64,000 nucleotides of DNA from NCBI GenBank assembly GCA_026874595.1, contig CM049315.1:14041664-14105663 (forward strand), read 5' to 3'. The notes below the pieces were generated by a model. The model was not told where the DNA came from, did no database searches, and saw nothing but the letters and a program-made list of their open reading frames with translations. Origin of the DNA: Sipunculus nudus. Lineage: Eukaryota > Annelida > Sipuncula > Golfingiida > Sipunculidae. Below, one piece after another: positions 37,831 to 48,709 of the stretch; position 1 is the stretch's first letter; every line of letters starts with the position of its first letter. Made by a program: the position numbers and the translations under genes.

Positions 37831-40680
37831 AAAAAAGTATAAAGGGGAACATTTTAACAATCTCATAAATGCATGCAACAGCAATAGTAAAAATTAACAA
37901 ACATTAGTAATAGAAATTGCGGAGATAACCACTGTTGATGTGTTGTACAAATGATCGTTATATTAAAAAAAACTACTATTAAAAGTAAATAATATAAAAA
38001 ATAATATATCATTTTTCAATAATAAGCTTGTGATGGTCATAGACTCTAAGGTCGTTATTTTTTTAATCTGGTAGTACAATCGACCTTGCCCAACCTACTG
38101 GCGCCATCTGCCGATGCCGACTGACGCTGAAAGTTTGGGTCAATTATATTGATAATATAGATCATAATTTTTTATTAATGTCGGCAAAACAACCTCACCC
38201 TAAACAACGAGGGTCATGTTATATACATTTATTTGAAATTATTTGCAGTACATTTTCATGTACGCGGAAATGACAGAAGATAGTTACTCGAAGTGCGCAT
38301 GTTGGTGGAAAGCAATTATTGTTTTGTGATCAAACTAATACTCTAGGTCGACAAGATGATCACTAGCTGTTAACTAAAATGTTTTCATGTCATATGACCT
38401 GAACCTTGTAGGCCAAATGCTGTCCCTATTTTGTCCATCTAAATATTTTAATATACACATGATGAAGGCTATCGCGAACGCTGTGCCAAATTACAGATAG
38501 AGCAGTTGAGGGATTTCTCATAACTGCAAAGCTGAATTTTCACATTTAGACTTCCCCAGAAACTTTAGTACTACCCTTCTTGTGTTGTGGGCACGTGAAG
38601 TTGTTCTAGAATTCATTTCACTTCACCACTGCTTGCTGTAGCACATTTGTCCTGGGTAACCTCCCAGGGAAGTTGGCATAGGGCGAACCGTGTTCCGACT
38701 AGTAGAGCTGGTCAAGCGGGTCTTACCAAGTCTGAAAACCAGACATCTGGTTATTTTTGGCCCTGTGCCAATATCCCTGGTGGCGAAACCCAACAAACTG
38801 CTATGGTGGTGGTCAAGTGGGAGTATTTGGTCTAGAAATAAAATGTAACAGGCACTCTGTGTAAGGAGTGCATTCAATCACGTAAACAATCATCTGATCG
38901 GACAAACTTTGCTGTGTTTGTAACAGTGTGCTTAATTAGGTCTACATTTCGATTAGAACTGTGGAATTTAAGAATTTCACACACATGGTTTTATACATGG
39001 TTTATAATTGTCATCATTTATTTGTCATTTAACTGTGTTATTTGCATTGTATTTCATTATATGATAATTCGCTGTGATATCCAAAGTTACTCCCTCATTT
39101 ACTTACCAACACTCTATGACGTAAGATCAGTAGGCCTATACATGACGTCACATACAATAGTGTCACATTTTTTCGTTTCATCATAATGACGGATTTAAGC
39201 TGAGAAACTGAAAGGAAAGCGCAGGTTTTGTTAAGATATTATAAATATATGCTCGATAAAACCTTAGCGTGACAGAATAATATATTATCATCCAGCAGGT
39301 AAATAAGTAGCATGTACAATGAAAAACATTTGATGGATGAGATATTGGGATAATTTTTTATATGCTATTTCTATGACGGGCGTTTGTAGACGGACTCCAG
39401 GTATAGCTTTTAATAAAACGATGTCCAAGGAAACAATACTTAAAATGATTATATCTTTGCTTGTGTACATTTAATGCTGCCCGATGTACAGAACTTGATA
39501 TCAGTAATAAAGATAATGTAATTAAATACTGGCGTCATTGTGTGTTGCTTTATCTTATTTTGTAGTTAAACTTGAAAATACATGATTTTGTATGCAGAAG
39601 TGATTGTGAGAAATGAACTATATGTATTTAATGGCAGTTAACTGGTTATGTACTCAACGGAATCCCCTAAAATAAGAAGTGTGCTACTTTTGTTGCTAAG
39701 CGGAAACGCGACCATTGTTACGTCACATGTAGGTCTCGCATGTCAATTTAATCGGGTCGCTGGCGGGATATGCCTCTTGCACAGGCTTTGTTATATTAGA
39801 ATATTTTCAAATGATAGGTCCGTGGTGCTGTCTTTTCAATGACAATGAGGGTAACTATACATAAAAATATGTTCATGTAAAGCCGTCTGTGGTTTAGGAT
39901 TTACATGCACGGCGCTGGAATACCCAATGCACAGGTCATGTCCTATCGTACAGTCGCTTGAATTGCGATAAGTGGGGATTTCGGTTAAATTTGTTACTTT
40001 TCTGGGTCATTTCTTTATAAATATTACTTATCTGATATTTTCCTAGCGTTTTTCACACTATATGGTCCTATATATGGTCTAGTTGTTCCTCATATGGTAA
40101 GATTCTCTCAGGTCAAACATATTGCACAAAGATTTCATATAACCTTAAGCGAACCCTTCAGTATGAACCAAGCTACGTTCTACCCCCGTGCCTCATTAAA
40201 ATTATCATTTTGTTTAATTTCCACAAACGCTGATTCTAAACATTTATCACAGCAAATGTTAAGATCATAGATGACCATCTGGATAATAAAGCCATGTCAC
40301 AGCTTACGCTTTACTATCGCCATCTGTCTGGGACTGTGATAATTATAATCTCCTGTGTGGAAGAACCTGATAGATGTGAAATAAAAACTGTAGATTACTT
40401 ATGGAAGATTTACGTGGTATAGCACGACATTTTCTACAGTTTGTCTTTTAACAAAAGGTATAAAAAGTACAAACGACCGTCTCAAGGCGGTCACAAGTCA
40501 ACGTGCACTCTTATCAAGATACAGTCAACGTGTAGTCTTATCAAGATAAAGTCAGTGCTACCGGGCGAGGTAATTTTGCAATTTTCAGTCTCTCTTATTG
40601 TAAATATATCGATATTTCATCGATATTCAATTGCTGATAATTTATGTTAATATTTGTCCCAACAATCAAACCTTATTAAA
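37831..40680. other. 3' flank of the protocadherin, nothing recognised
   Basis: AT-rich with no further exon recognised. A GGCGCCATCTGCCG motif at 38100-38113 resembles a CTCF core on the minus strand. The stretch 38590-38870 is GC-richer, with an unrecognised 84-codon minus-strand frame. Confidence 0.45.
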
Positions 40681-40699
40681 ATAAAAAAAAATAATAATG

Positions 40700-40749
<50 letters not shown>

Positions 40750-40945
40750 TATAATTATAATTACAACTTTACAACCATGAATATTAATATTAATATTAAT
40801 ATAATAATATTTTCCCAACAGTCAAACCTAATAATAATAATAATAAAATAATAATAATAAAATAATGATTATTATTACAACTTCACAACCATGAATAATA
40901 ATATTAATAATAATAACATAAACAAATAATAATAATAATGATAAA
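40681..40945. repeat. (AAT)n microsatellite, two blocks
   Basis: A long perfect AAT block (40690-40749), then imperfect ATT/AAT and ATATTA units up to about 40945. TCAAACCT/ACAACTT...ACAACCATGAATA segments are repeated between the blocks, so a unit of about 150 bp was duplicated with the microsatellite. Confidence 0.9.
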
Positions 40946-43240
40946 AATCATCATAAAATTTGTTTTGCAATTAAATATTTTTCACGGGGCCCACCACTCA
41001 TGTTACATGGACAGTGTGTGTGTATATCAATTAGTGCAATAGTATTTCTTTAGTGTAAACAAAATTGTGAAATATTAGTTTTATGTTGTATGTTATTCTT
41101 GTATCAAACGTCCTGCTGCATACATTGTATCCATATAGCCAACTCTCCTTAATGTAATAGACAAATATCCATTAAACACAAACGACCGGGTGTAGTAAAC
41201 GTATAACAATGATTCGTACACGTTTTACAGTAATACCTCGTTTTGTCGAAGTGCCGAAGGGACTGCTGAATTTATTTCGACACAACAGGAATTCCAGGCA
41301 ACCGATCTTACATATAAGTGACCTGTCTTAGGCTCGAGTGGCAGCGGCTTATGCAGGTTTTCATGATAGAGGGGGTACAACTCAATATACTTAGTATATA
41401 TACCGGTATATTTGTAAGGCCCTCACCCGGCTGGTGTGTGTGGGAGCGGTGCAACTGGCGCGTTCTTATTCACAAAGTGGGTTTTGGGCATTGTTCCAGA
41501 TAAAATTTGTAAACGTCATTTCCAGGATTGAGCACCAGACCAAAACTCTTTATTAAATGGTAATGACTTTAAGGTGAAAATATAATTTAAAAATTACCGG
41601 ACAGCGTCAAACGACAGAGATCTAAATACATAAATAGGCCTATAAAATAATTAGGGAAACAAATTGAGGGTGCAGGCTGGCAACTTCTTGAAACCTCCAT
41701 TTTTCAGTCAAACCATGCAAGATACATTTGTCACTTCTTACTGTAAGTGGTATCCGGTTAAGAATTTTATTCATTCTTGTATTAACAGAATCAGGGTAAG
41801 CATTTAAATGTTTGCATCGATCGATTACATAAAAGTCCATTTGGTTTGTGTGCATCGTCCTTCAGAAGGGGAGGGGGGGGGGGGGTGATGCGCACCTTAA
41901 TACGACCCTTGAGTCGTGTCGACCAAAACATGTAATACATGTTCCGTTGGCTAAAACATCGCGTGTTGCTGGTCACAATCGGACCTCCGGTCACGCGGCC
42001 TTGTTATGGTAAATAGACACGTGGACTGTGTTTACCAACATGCAGAACAATAATAAGCTGTTAAACAGCAGTACACGAGGTATACTGGGATGGTTTCGCA
42101 GGGAAACTTTTGTTTAAAGCAAAAGTGAACTGATAGTGTGAAATTAAATGCATAATACTGCTCCTGATTATGTCTCTTTAAAAAATATGTATGCTAATTA
42201 ATAATTCTTAAATCATATTAGGTACTAGGTCAGTTGCGCTCAAATATAAATTATAAAAAAAGTGACTTAACAATCTTGAATGATTTCGTGTATCGACATT
42301 ATACCTAACAAAGGTTCTGCCTGCTTTAAAAGCATGCGATCAACTCTGCTTCAAGGATACACAAATTTGACAGTTATAGCTTTCATCTTTACCAGATAAT
42401 TGTCATTAAAATCTCTGCCTTCAATATTTGTTTTTAATATAAAAAAGATATTAGAAAGAAATCATTTTATGACAAACTCTACTAAGGCAGGGTAATAATG
42501 AATACATGTTTGTATTAGATCCTAATTTTTTTTATCATAAATATCTTTCCAGTTTTATGCACGCATACACATGTATATATTATTTAATGTAATTTTAAAC
42601 TAAATGTTTTAGGAAATTTAAATATTTAACTGAAATTACCAAGGGAAAAAATGCAAAATGAAACAACATCGTAGGTTACCCCTTGAACCACTTTCAAATA
42701 AGTTTTGTACACTGAGGGGACAACAGGTTTTTTAATTTTCAATATATGTTTAATTTGAATCTTAAATACATAATCAATAAAATTAATAAAAATAAATCCC
42801 CTTTTCATATAAGGTATACAGACAGTTATTTTGAAGGGTGATATAGAATATCATTATGCTAACTATTAAGGATTCCTAAATTTTTACTCAAGAACTGAAA
42901 TTTAACACATTTACAAAAAGAACACTAAACGGTGTTCAACTCTTATGTAGTTGGCTAATGGGAATTCCTAACATCATGAACATTCATACTTCTCGAGCAA
43001 CATTATCAGTTTGTGGACACTTGATTATACACAACATGCACATGTATTAACACATTTTCCAAAAGGTATCAACAGTCGGGAAAGAAAATCTGAAGTCAAC
43101 AGGGAAATTTTAACTTGTCTAACCTGTCTATTGGAGGAAGGAGAGGGGACCCCTAGCTGGGCAAGTAAAAAAGTACAAAATTCTTAGCTAATTTCTGGTA
43201 TACAATCAAATCCATAAATATTTAGTGTAGTAATATGTTC
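40946..43240. other. intergenic, nothing recognised
   Basis: Contains a G-run at 41868-41885. No gene recognised. Confidence 0.5.
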
Positions 43241-43249
43241 GAAACAGCT

Positions 43250-43560
43250 ATCCAGTGAGTAAATTCTTTCTAAATATATTACGAAATATTGACCTAATTT
43301 CTAGCAGGTATATAGGATATATAGAGAAAAATATTTATACTAAATATAAACAAAAAAATTCATGTGGTTTGGTATTAAGCAGTCTTGAAGTGCAACAACA
43401 GGTTTTCAATGGAGAATGCAGGTTTTTCATTAGTTCATTAGTCGCAGTGACCCCGTCTCTGGTTTTGGTAGGAGAAGATAGGTATATCTAAAGGTTTTTC
43501 AGAATTCAGATTCTTAAGTCGAACGGTTTCAAAACGTGCCAGTTAACAGACGGGCGGACG
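43250..43560 (+). repeat. composite-repeat 3' module without terminal hairpin
   Basis: Matches the module that is complete at 57480-57880: a GACCTAATTTCTAGCAGGTATATAG-like stretch, TGGTTT(G)GTATTAAGCAGTC, CGAACGGTTTCAAAACGTGCCAG, and an ACAGACGGGCGGACGGG run. The terminal hairpin is absent; the next composite element starts about 20 bp on. Confidence 0.7.
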
Positions 43561-43581
43561 GGAAGCCGATAGAAAACAAGT

Positions 43582-44790
43582 GACCCATGGGTCATGACGC
43601 TCAGCCGACTGACATGATGACAATATGTCCTTGCACAGGCAACTAATTAAGATAATGTAGGTGGCATCATAGTTCATGCATATTAGCTCAAGTTCATCAA
43701 TACCCATAAGTAACCAAATTTAATGACAATCCATCCAGCTGTTCCTGAGGAATCCATGTGGCACCACAAGTCTGCAGAAAATGATGAAACACCCCATTAT
43801 CAATATTTATGCAAAGAATGATGGTGATCAATGCATTAGTTGTTCAGATAATTGAGCTTTTGTATCAAATTCTTAATTTTTTGGCCGCTAATTCTGAGCC
43901 CCGTAGCTTCAAGGATACGGGTAACAGAGACCTAGTTTCTAGTTTCTTTGTAGACTTTTCGTGGACCTCTCTTGATGTCGAGTTGGAAGATTCGAGGTCC
44001 AGTGATAATGATCTGTGCACTGTTAACAGAAGACCACATTTTTAAAGGTCTCAAAAACAGAGAAAAAAAAAATTGTAAAACATCGAAAAAATACAGGTGG
44101 CGCCACCAATCTGAAGAAACTGATGAAACATTCCATGACCAATATCCATGCACAGAATCATTGTGATAAATGCATTAGTTGTTCAGATAATAGAGCTTTT
44201 GTGTTAAATTTTGCATTATTCTGGGGGGTACTTAGGAGCCCCATAGCTCAAAGGTTTTGGGTAACAGAGACCTAATTTTAGGTTTCCAAGGAGACTTTCA
44301 TGGGCCTTCCTGCATATCAGGATAGAAGATTCTAGGTCCAGTCGTTACGATTTGTGCCCTGTTAACAGATGGAGGCATCTTTTAAGTTCTCAAAAATAAA
44401 GAAAAAATATCGTAAAATAAAAAAAAATACAGGTGGCAGAACAATCTGCAGAAACTGAAGAAACACTCCATGATAAATATCCATGCAAAGAATCATGGTG
44501 ATCAATGCATTAGTTGTTCAGATGTTTGAGCTTTTGTATCAAATTTTTAATTATTCTTGGCGGTACTTCAGAGCCCCATAGCTCAAAGAATATGGGCAAC
44601 AGAGACCTAATTTCAGGTTTCCAAAGAGAGTTTTCACGGACCTCTCTGGATGTCAAGTTAGAAGATTCCAGGACCAGCGTTTACAATTTTAGCCTGTTTA
44701 ACGGACAGACGGACAAACAGACGGACGGACGCCGGATAAAGGGTGATCGCTATAGCTCAGATGACTTTCAGTCAGCTGAGGTAAAAAAGT
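43582..44790 (+). repeat. composite interspersed repeat, copy 1
   Basis: Begins with the GACCCATGGGTC palindrome (43582-43593) followed by GACGCTCAGC. It ends in an (ACGG)n run, ATCGCTATAG, and the terminal hairpin at 44753-44783 (stem TGACT/AGTCA, loop TTC, outer arms TAGCTCAG / CTGAGGTA), then AAAAAAG. The body is mostly three tandem units of about 337 bp. No protein-coding capacity. Confidence 0.75.
43730..44700 (+). repeat. tandem repeat, three units of about 337 bp
   Basis: The landmark GATCAATGCATTAGTTGTTC occurs at 43826, 44165 (as GATAAATG...) and 44500. Each unit also has AGCCCC(A/G)TAGCT, GGTAACAGAGACCTA and a run toward ACAGGTGG. The palindrome GGTGGCGCCACC is intact at 44096-44107 and altered in the other units. 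Confidence 0.85.
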
Positions 44791-45526
44791 CTAATTACAA
44801 CGAGAGTTGAGGATGTCTTGTGACATGTAAGTCTGCTTTTAAACTCGCCTTTAAGATAAAAGAGAATTCTACTGTCTCGTCAGGAGCAACGAGGTTATGC
44901 GAGATCGCGTTGCGGTCCCATGAGAACATGTGTTGTTTACCCTGCGATAGTCAATTAAGGCACTTTACAGTCAGATAACGGTTTTACTTAAAAAATCCTT
45001 GATTTTGTGTTGCTTGTGGTGCATCCACGGTATATTAAATCCTTGTCAAACGAAAAGGATGGTGAGGAGGTTGTAGCATTCCATCAACTCCCTTCATCAT
45101 AGAACTGACTCGAGGTCTGTCTGGATTTTGGTTATAGGTCCACATTTATAATGGTCGCGTGAAGCAAATATATGTATTCCTCCTTGTTTGAAAATGATAG
45201 ATGGATAAGCAAATGATGAGTCAACGGTTTGACATCGGATGTTGGAATTAGAGCACACAACCAGTGATCTATCAAATACATAGGCACTTAGGCAGCAAAA
45301 CAGAAAAGGTGAGGGTAACTTCCGTCGCAGTTGGCAAGCATACCTAGCATATATAGGCTTTTAATGCTCCGGGACAGGTTACAAAATCTTATTTTAGGTT
45401 TATATTTAGCAGCCCGCCAAACCTCGGTCCAAGTGCTCCCTTTACTGCGTTATCTGAAAGCCTTGAAACACTTCTTAAGTCTTCTATTGTCTATCACCAT
45501 AAAAAAATAATAAATAAATACAAGTG

Positions 45527-46310
45527 ACCCTTTTGCTCATGACGCTCGGCTGACTAGCAAGACATTTCAGCCTGACATTCCCTCCAGAAATTTTATCATC
45601 TGAAAATTGAGATTAACATCAGATGTCCTTGACCTTTGACCTTCTGACACTTAAGCCTTCAACTGGTCTATATAGGCTGTGCACGAGAAGAAAGAGGTCA
45701 AGTTCCCCTGCTTTCAAACTCCTGTGAACTTGGTTGAAATATTTTGCTTATCAAATTTGGGGACAGAATATCACCATCACAAGAAATCATAAAGATAATG
45801 AACTATTGCTTAGCTAATTTGACCCTGTAGATCACGGTCAAGGTCACCAGTTTTTAACTTGTCGAAGACCATTGTGGAAATTAATTATCTGCTGAATTAG
45901 AGGGGAAAATCTTCAGTTCTTCAAAAGTTAGATGTCACAATTATTCTAGATTTACGTGGATATCATCTTGAAGATCAAGGACAAGCTATCCAGTTTTCAC
46001 CCCCCCCCCCCCCCCCCGGAGTACGTGGCGAAAACAACTAGTGTGTTAAATTTGAAGGGTAAAGTTTCATTACTTCAAAGGTTATAACAGATCCCAATAA
46101 TTCTAGAATTCAGCAGTTGACCTTGAAGATAAATGTTAAGGTCACCAGCTCTGTTAATCCTCTGGGAACTGGGTGGAAACAATTAGTGTGTCCAACTTGA
46201 GGGGCAAATATGCAATACGTCCAAAGTTATCATGTTCACAAAACTCCTAAAGATGATCCATTATAATTCGGCTGATTTGACCTTGAATATCCTGGTCAAA
46301 GATCGATAAC
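45527..46310 (+). repeat. degenerate tandem repeat, units of about 145-160 bp, with nuclear-receptor-like motifs
   Basis: Starts with a decayed composite-repeat 5' end (GACCCTTTTGCTC...GACGCTC). A perfect TGACCTTTGACCT lies at 45630-45642. Units follow with a GACCTTGAAGATCAAGGTCACCAG-like core at 45821, 45965, 46119 and 46279, each followed by a stretch like GGAAACAATTAGTGTGTC and CTTCAAAGGTTAT. A C-run (46000-46017) interrupts one unit. Related sequence recurs at 63760-63880. Confidence 0.75.
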
Positions 46311-46739
46311 GTACTTACATAAATGTAATAAAAATGCAAAAACACGTTTTACTGTACACCACTTATATTGGATATATCTAATTGAAATAGAAATAAAGAA
46401 AATTTATTCTAGGGGTTTAATTCCGAGTATTTACAAGAAAAAAAAAGGAACCACATCATCAGAACGTGTATTTTCTTAGTATATTACAAGTATTCTTCTT
46501 TTCAAAAGATATGATTTATTTCAGTTTGCAACTCCTTGTTTTTTTCTGTCCAATAAATCTGAGTTTTGAACAACTTCGATGGAAACACTTGCTTCAACCA
46601 CATCTCTCCAGTTATTTAATTGGGTATTATTCGTATACCTAGGAGGCGACATCTGGTGCTTTCTGAAACATTTCAAGGGCTGTCACTTCACCGATATTTG
46701 CACCTTAAACCAAAGTATCCCCGATCTGACCTCTACCAG

Positions 46740-47008
46740 GGCCGTAGCCTGACCCAAATGGCAAAGGGGGGGGGGGGGGGGGGGGGGGGGGGAATAAGCT
46801 GATGCGAGGGGGTGAAGCCCCCGAGGAGGAGGGTGCAGTAGGGAGTGTCCCCCTAGCACGGTACAGAAAATCTTGAATAACTGTATATATATACTACTGT
46901 ATTCTGGTGCATTTTTGCTGTCATTTATTGGTCAATGCTTACTAAGAAAAATATTTAAAAAGAATATAAACTTTGAATTATCTTTTTTTGCGCCCCCCCC
47001 CCCCCCCC
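46740..47008. repeat. G-run/C-run bounded repeat
   Basis: Begins CAGGGCCGTAGCCTGACC, then a run of 27 G (46766-46792), a GC-rich part and an AT-rich core, and ends in a C-run (46993-47008). The start resembles termini of non-autonomous DNA transposons, but no matching right end or target duplication was found. Confidence 0.5.
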
Positions 47009-47206
47009 GACATGTGCACTCAATAATGTAAAATTTCAGTCCATCCTTATACGTGACTATTTCGAGATGCGTTCATTCGGAATTATTTAAATTGGCCCAT
47101 GCTTTTCACTGTTTAAAGAACCCTTCTTATGTGGACAACGTACACTTTTAAAATTGAATAATGTTACCTGCAACGTCAGTTATCATTTTCATTAACAATG
47201 TTGCCC

Positions 47207-47208
<2 letters not shown>

Positions 47209-47268
<60 letters not shown>
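47209..47268. repeat. (AT)n microsatellite
   Basis: A perfect run of 30 AT units. Confidence 0.98.
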
Positions 47269-47271
<3 letters not shown>

Positions 47272-47748
47272 GTGAAGTGAAATTGTCATCCTTATTTCGG
47301 GCAGCAGTATGCTATCATACTGGAACCAAGGATAATAACAAATTTGCGTTGCCTGGTGGTACCACACAATTATAATCACTCTCATTGGTCACACAGGGAC
47401 GATCACCTGTCGCCAGGCAAAGGGGCCCAGTAAAGACAAAAATATGTTACTTATGTACCTGTTTGGCGACTGGTATGTTCACTTTATATAATCTCCCCCG
47501 GCTCCGGCATTAGCCAATCAACGATAATGTGACGTGTGCATCTTCGATCCGGGTTACATGGAAGATTTTTGAAGAAAATAGGATATCACAAATTTATTTG
47601 TCTTTATTAACTTGTACTTGAAAATGATACGATATCATTTTAGTTTATTTATGAATGGTCCCAGATCAAAGAAGAGATGCCGAACAAACAATGACGTTGA
47701 TGATCGAGAAAATAATATTATTAATACTCTCATTTTAAATATATATAT

Positions 47749-47870
47749 TGTTATGGAGTGACATAAAAGCGGACCGAACTGTCTCGCTAGTTAAGCTTGT
47801 GCGCCATCGACATGGGTTCGAATCCAGGATCGGCCCAATGTTTTCCCCTGAGCAATTTTTCTTCGTAACA
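47749..47870 (+). repeat. TRIM LTR1 (122 bp)
   Basis: Relative to LTR2 it lacks exactly 34 bp, lost between two copies of CTTG. This removed the A-box half of the tRNA-like region but kept a perfect B box, GGTTCGAATCC at 47815-47825. Ends in TTCGTAACA. Confidence 0.85.
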
Positions 47871-47873
47871 AAA

Positions 47874-47891
47874 TGGGGGCTTGTCCGGGAT
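47874..47891 (+). other. primer-binding site, tRNA-Pro type
   Basis: TGGGGGCTTGTCCGGGAT differs at one position from the 18-nt complement of the tRNA-Pro 3' end used by many gammaretroviruses and some invertebrate LTR elements. It lies 3 bp after LTR1. The equivalent site after LTR2 (48149-48166) keeps the first 13 positions and has then decayed. Confidence 0.85.
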
Positions 47892-47978
47892 GATGGTAAA
47901 CTTTGTGGCCCAGAGAATAAGCTCACTAAAGTGTGACTCCTGGGATAATTAGTCTTGTTCTCATAGCAGAACGCTCTT

Positions 47979-47989
47979 AAGAGGGGGTG
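47979..47989 (+). other. polypurine tract of the TRIM
   Basis: AAGAGGGGGTG directly before the TG of LTR2, the place where plus-strand priming occurs in LTR retrotransposons. Confidence 0.75.
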
Positions 47990-48145
47990 TGTTACGGGGT
48001 GACATAAAAGCGGACCGAACTGTCTCGCTAGTGAAGCTTGCTTTTCTAGCGAAGCGGTTGGTACGCCGGACTTGTGCGCCACCGTTATGGGTTCGTATCC
48101 CGGATCGGCCCAGTATTTTCCCCTTAAAAAAGTATCTTCTTAACA
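47990..48145 (+). repeat. TRIM LTR2 (156 bp), full length
   Basis: Carries a tRNA-like segment from 48047 to about 48105. A box TAGCGAAGCGG is at 48047-48057. Next comes CGCCGGACTTGT, resembling the anticodon arm of a tRNA-Thr. B box GGTTCGTATCC is at 48090-48100. The A-to-B spacing of 43 bp is that of a real tRNA gene. Confidence 0.8.
48047..48100 (+). promoter_or_regulatory. Pol III-type internal promoter (A and B boxes) inside the LTR
   Basis: A box fits TRGYNNARNGG and B box fits GGTTCGANTCC with one change; the sister LTR has the perfect B box. Spacing and order match type 2 Pol III promoters. That it is transcribed by Pol III is an inference. Confidence 0.6.
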
Positions 48146-48300
48146 AAATGGGGGCTCGTCCAACGTGACGGTAAACTTTGTGGCCCAGAGAATAAGCCCA
48201 CCAAAGTGTGACTCCTGGGATACTTAGTCTTGTTCTGATAGCAGAACTGTCTCGCTAGTGATGCTTGTTTTGCTAGCGAAGCGGTTGGTTTGTCTTCGTT

Positions 48301-48303
<3 letters not shown>

Positions 48304-48357
<54 letters not shown>
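48304..48357. repeat. (AT)n microsatellite
   Basis: About 27 AT units, immediately right of the TRIM. Confidence 0.97.
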
Positions 48358-48362
<5 letters not shown>

Positions 48363-48494
48363 ACGCTGAAGAAAAACAACACTGTAAATTCACAACAGTC
48401 TGTTTCACGGGATGCGACCCGATCATCAGGTGAATGTGGTTAGAAACCGCTTTTGCCTAGACTTTAGACTATAGAGCACTTTACAACGGAGGGT

Positions 48495-48496
<2 letters not shown>

Positions 48497-48570
<74 letters not shown>
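48497..48570. repeat. (CT)n followed by (AT)n microsatellite
   Basis: About 20 CT units to 48536, then about 17 AT units. Confidence 0.97.
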
Positions 48571-48575
<5 letters not shown>

Positions 48576-48709
48576 ATATTCACATAGAAAGTGTCCCATG
48601 GGCCGTGGACGTCGCTCAACTGAAAAGCTGAAAGACAACAGGCAATATTCGATAGGGATCGTCCTTAAAAATATAATCAAGGGAATTTCGTGCATAGAGG
48701 TGATGGACA

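Larger units (their letters stand above)
47749..48303 (+). mobile_element. tandem TRIM (miniature LTR retrotransposon) with tRNA-like sequence in its LTR
   Basis: Order: LTR1 47749-47870, internal 47871-47989, LTR2 47990-48145, internal 48146 to about 48245, LTR3 remnant to 48303. LTRs begin TGTTATGG or TGTTACGG and end CGTAACA, CTTAACA or CGTTACA, so the ends are short inverted repeats of TG...CA type. After LTR1, spaced by AAA, lies a primer-binding site matching the 3' end of tRNA-Pro in 17 of 18 positions. A purine tract abuts LTR2. The complete LTR-internal-LTR unit is 397 bp, within the size range of TRIMs. It has no coding capacity, so it needed enzymes from another element. It sits inside AT-repeat sequence (AT on both sides), so the target duplication cannot be defined. 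Confidence 0.85.

Noticed and set aside
47749-47870. free-standing tRNA gene at GGTTCGAATCC
   Set aside because: There is no A box within tRNA distance (deleted here), and the sequence lies inside an LTR defined by termini, primer-binding site and purine tract.
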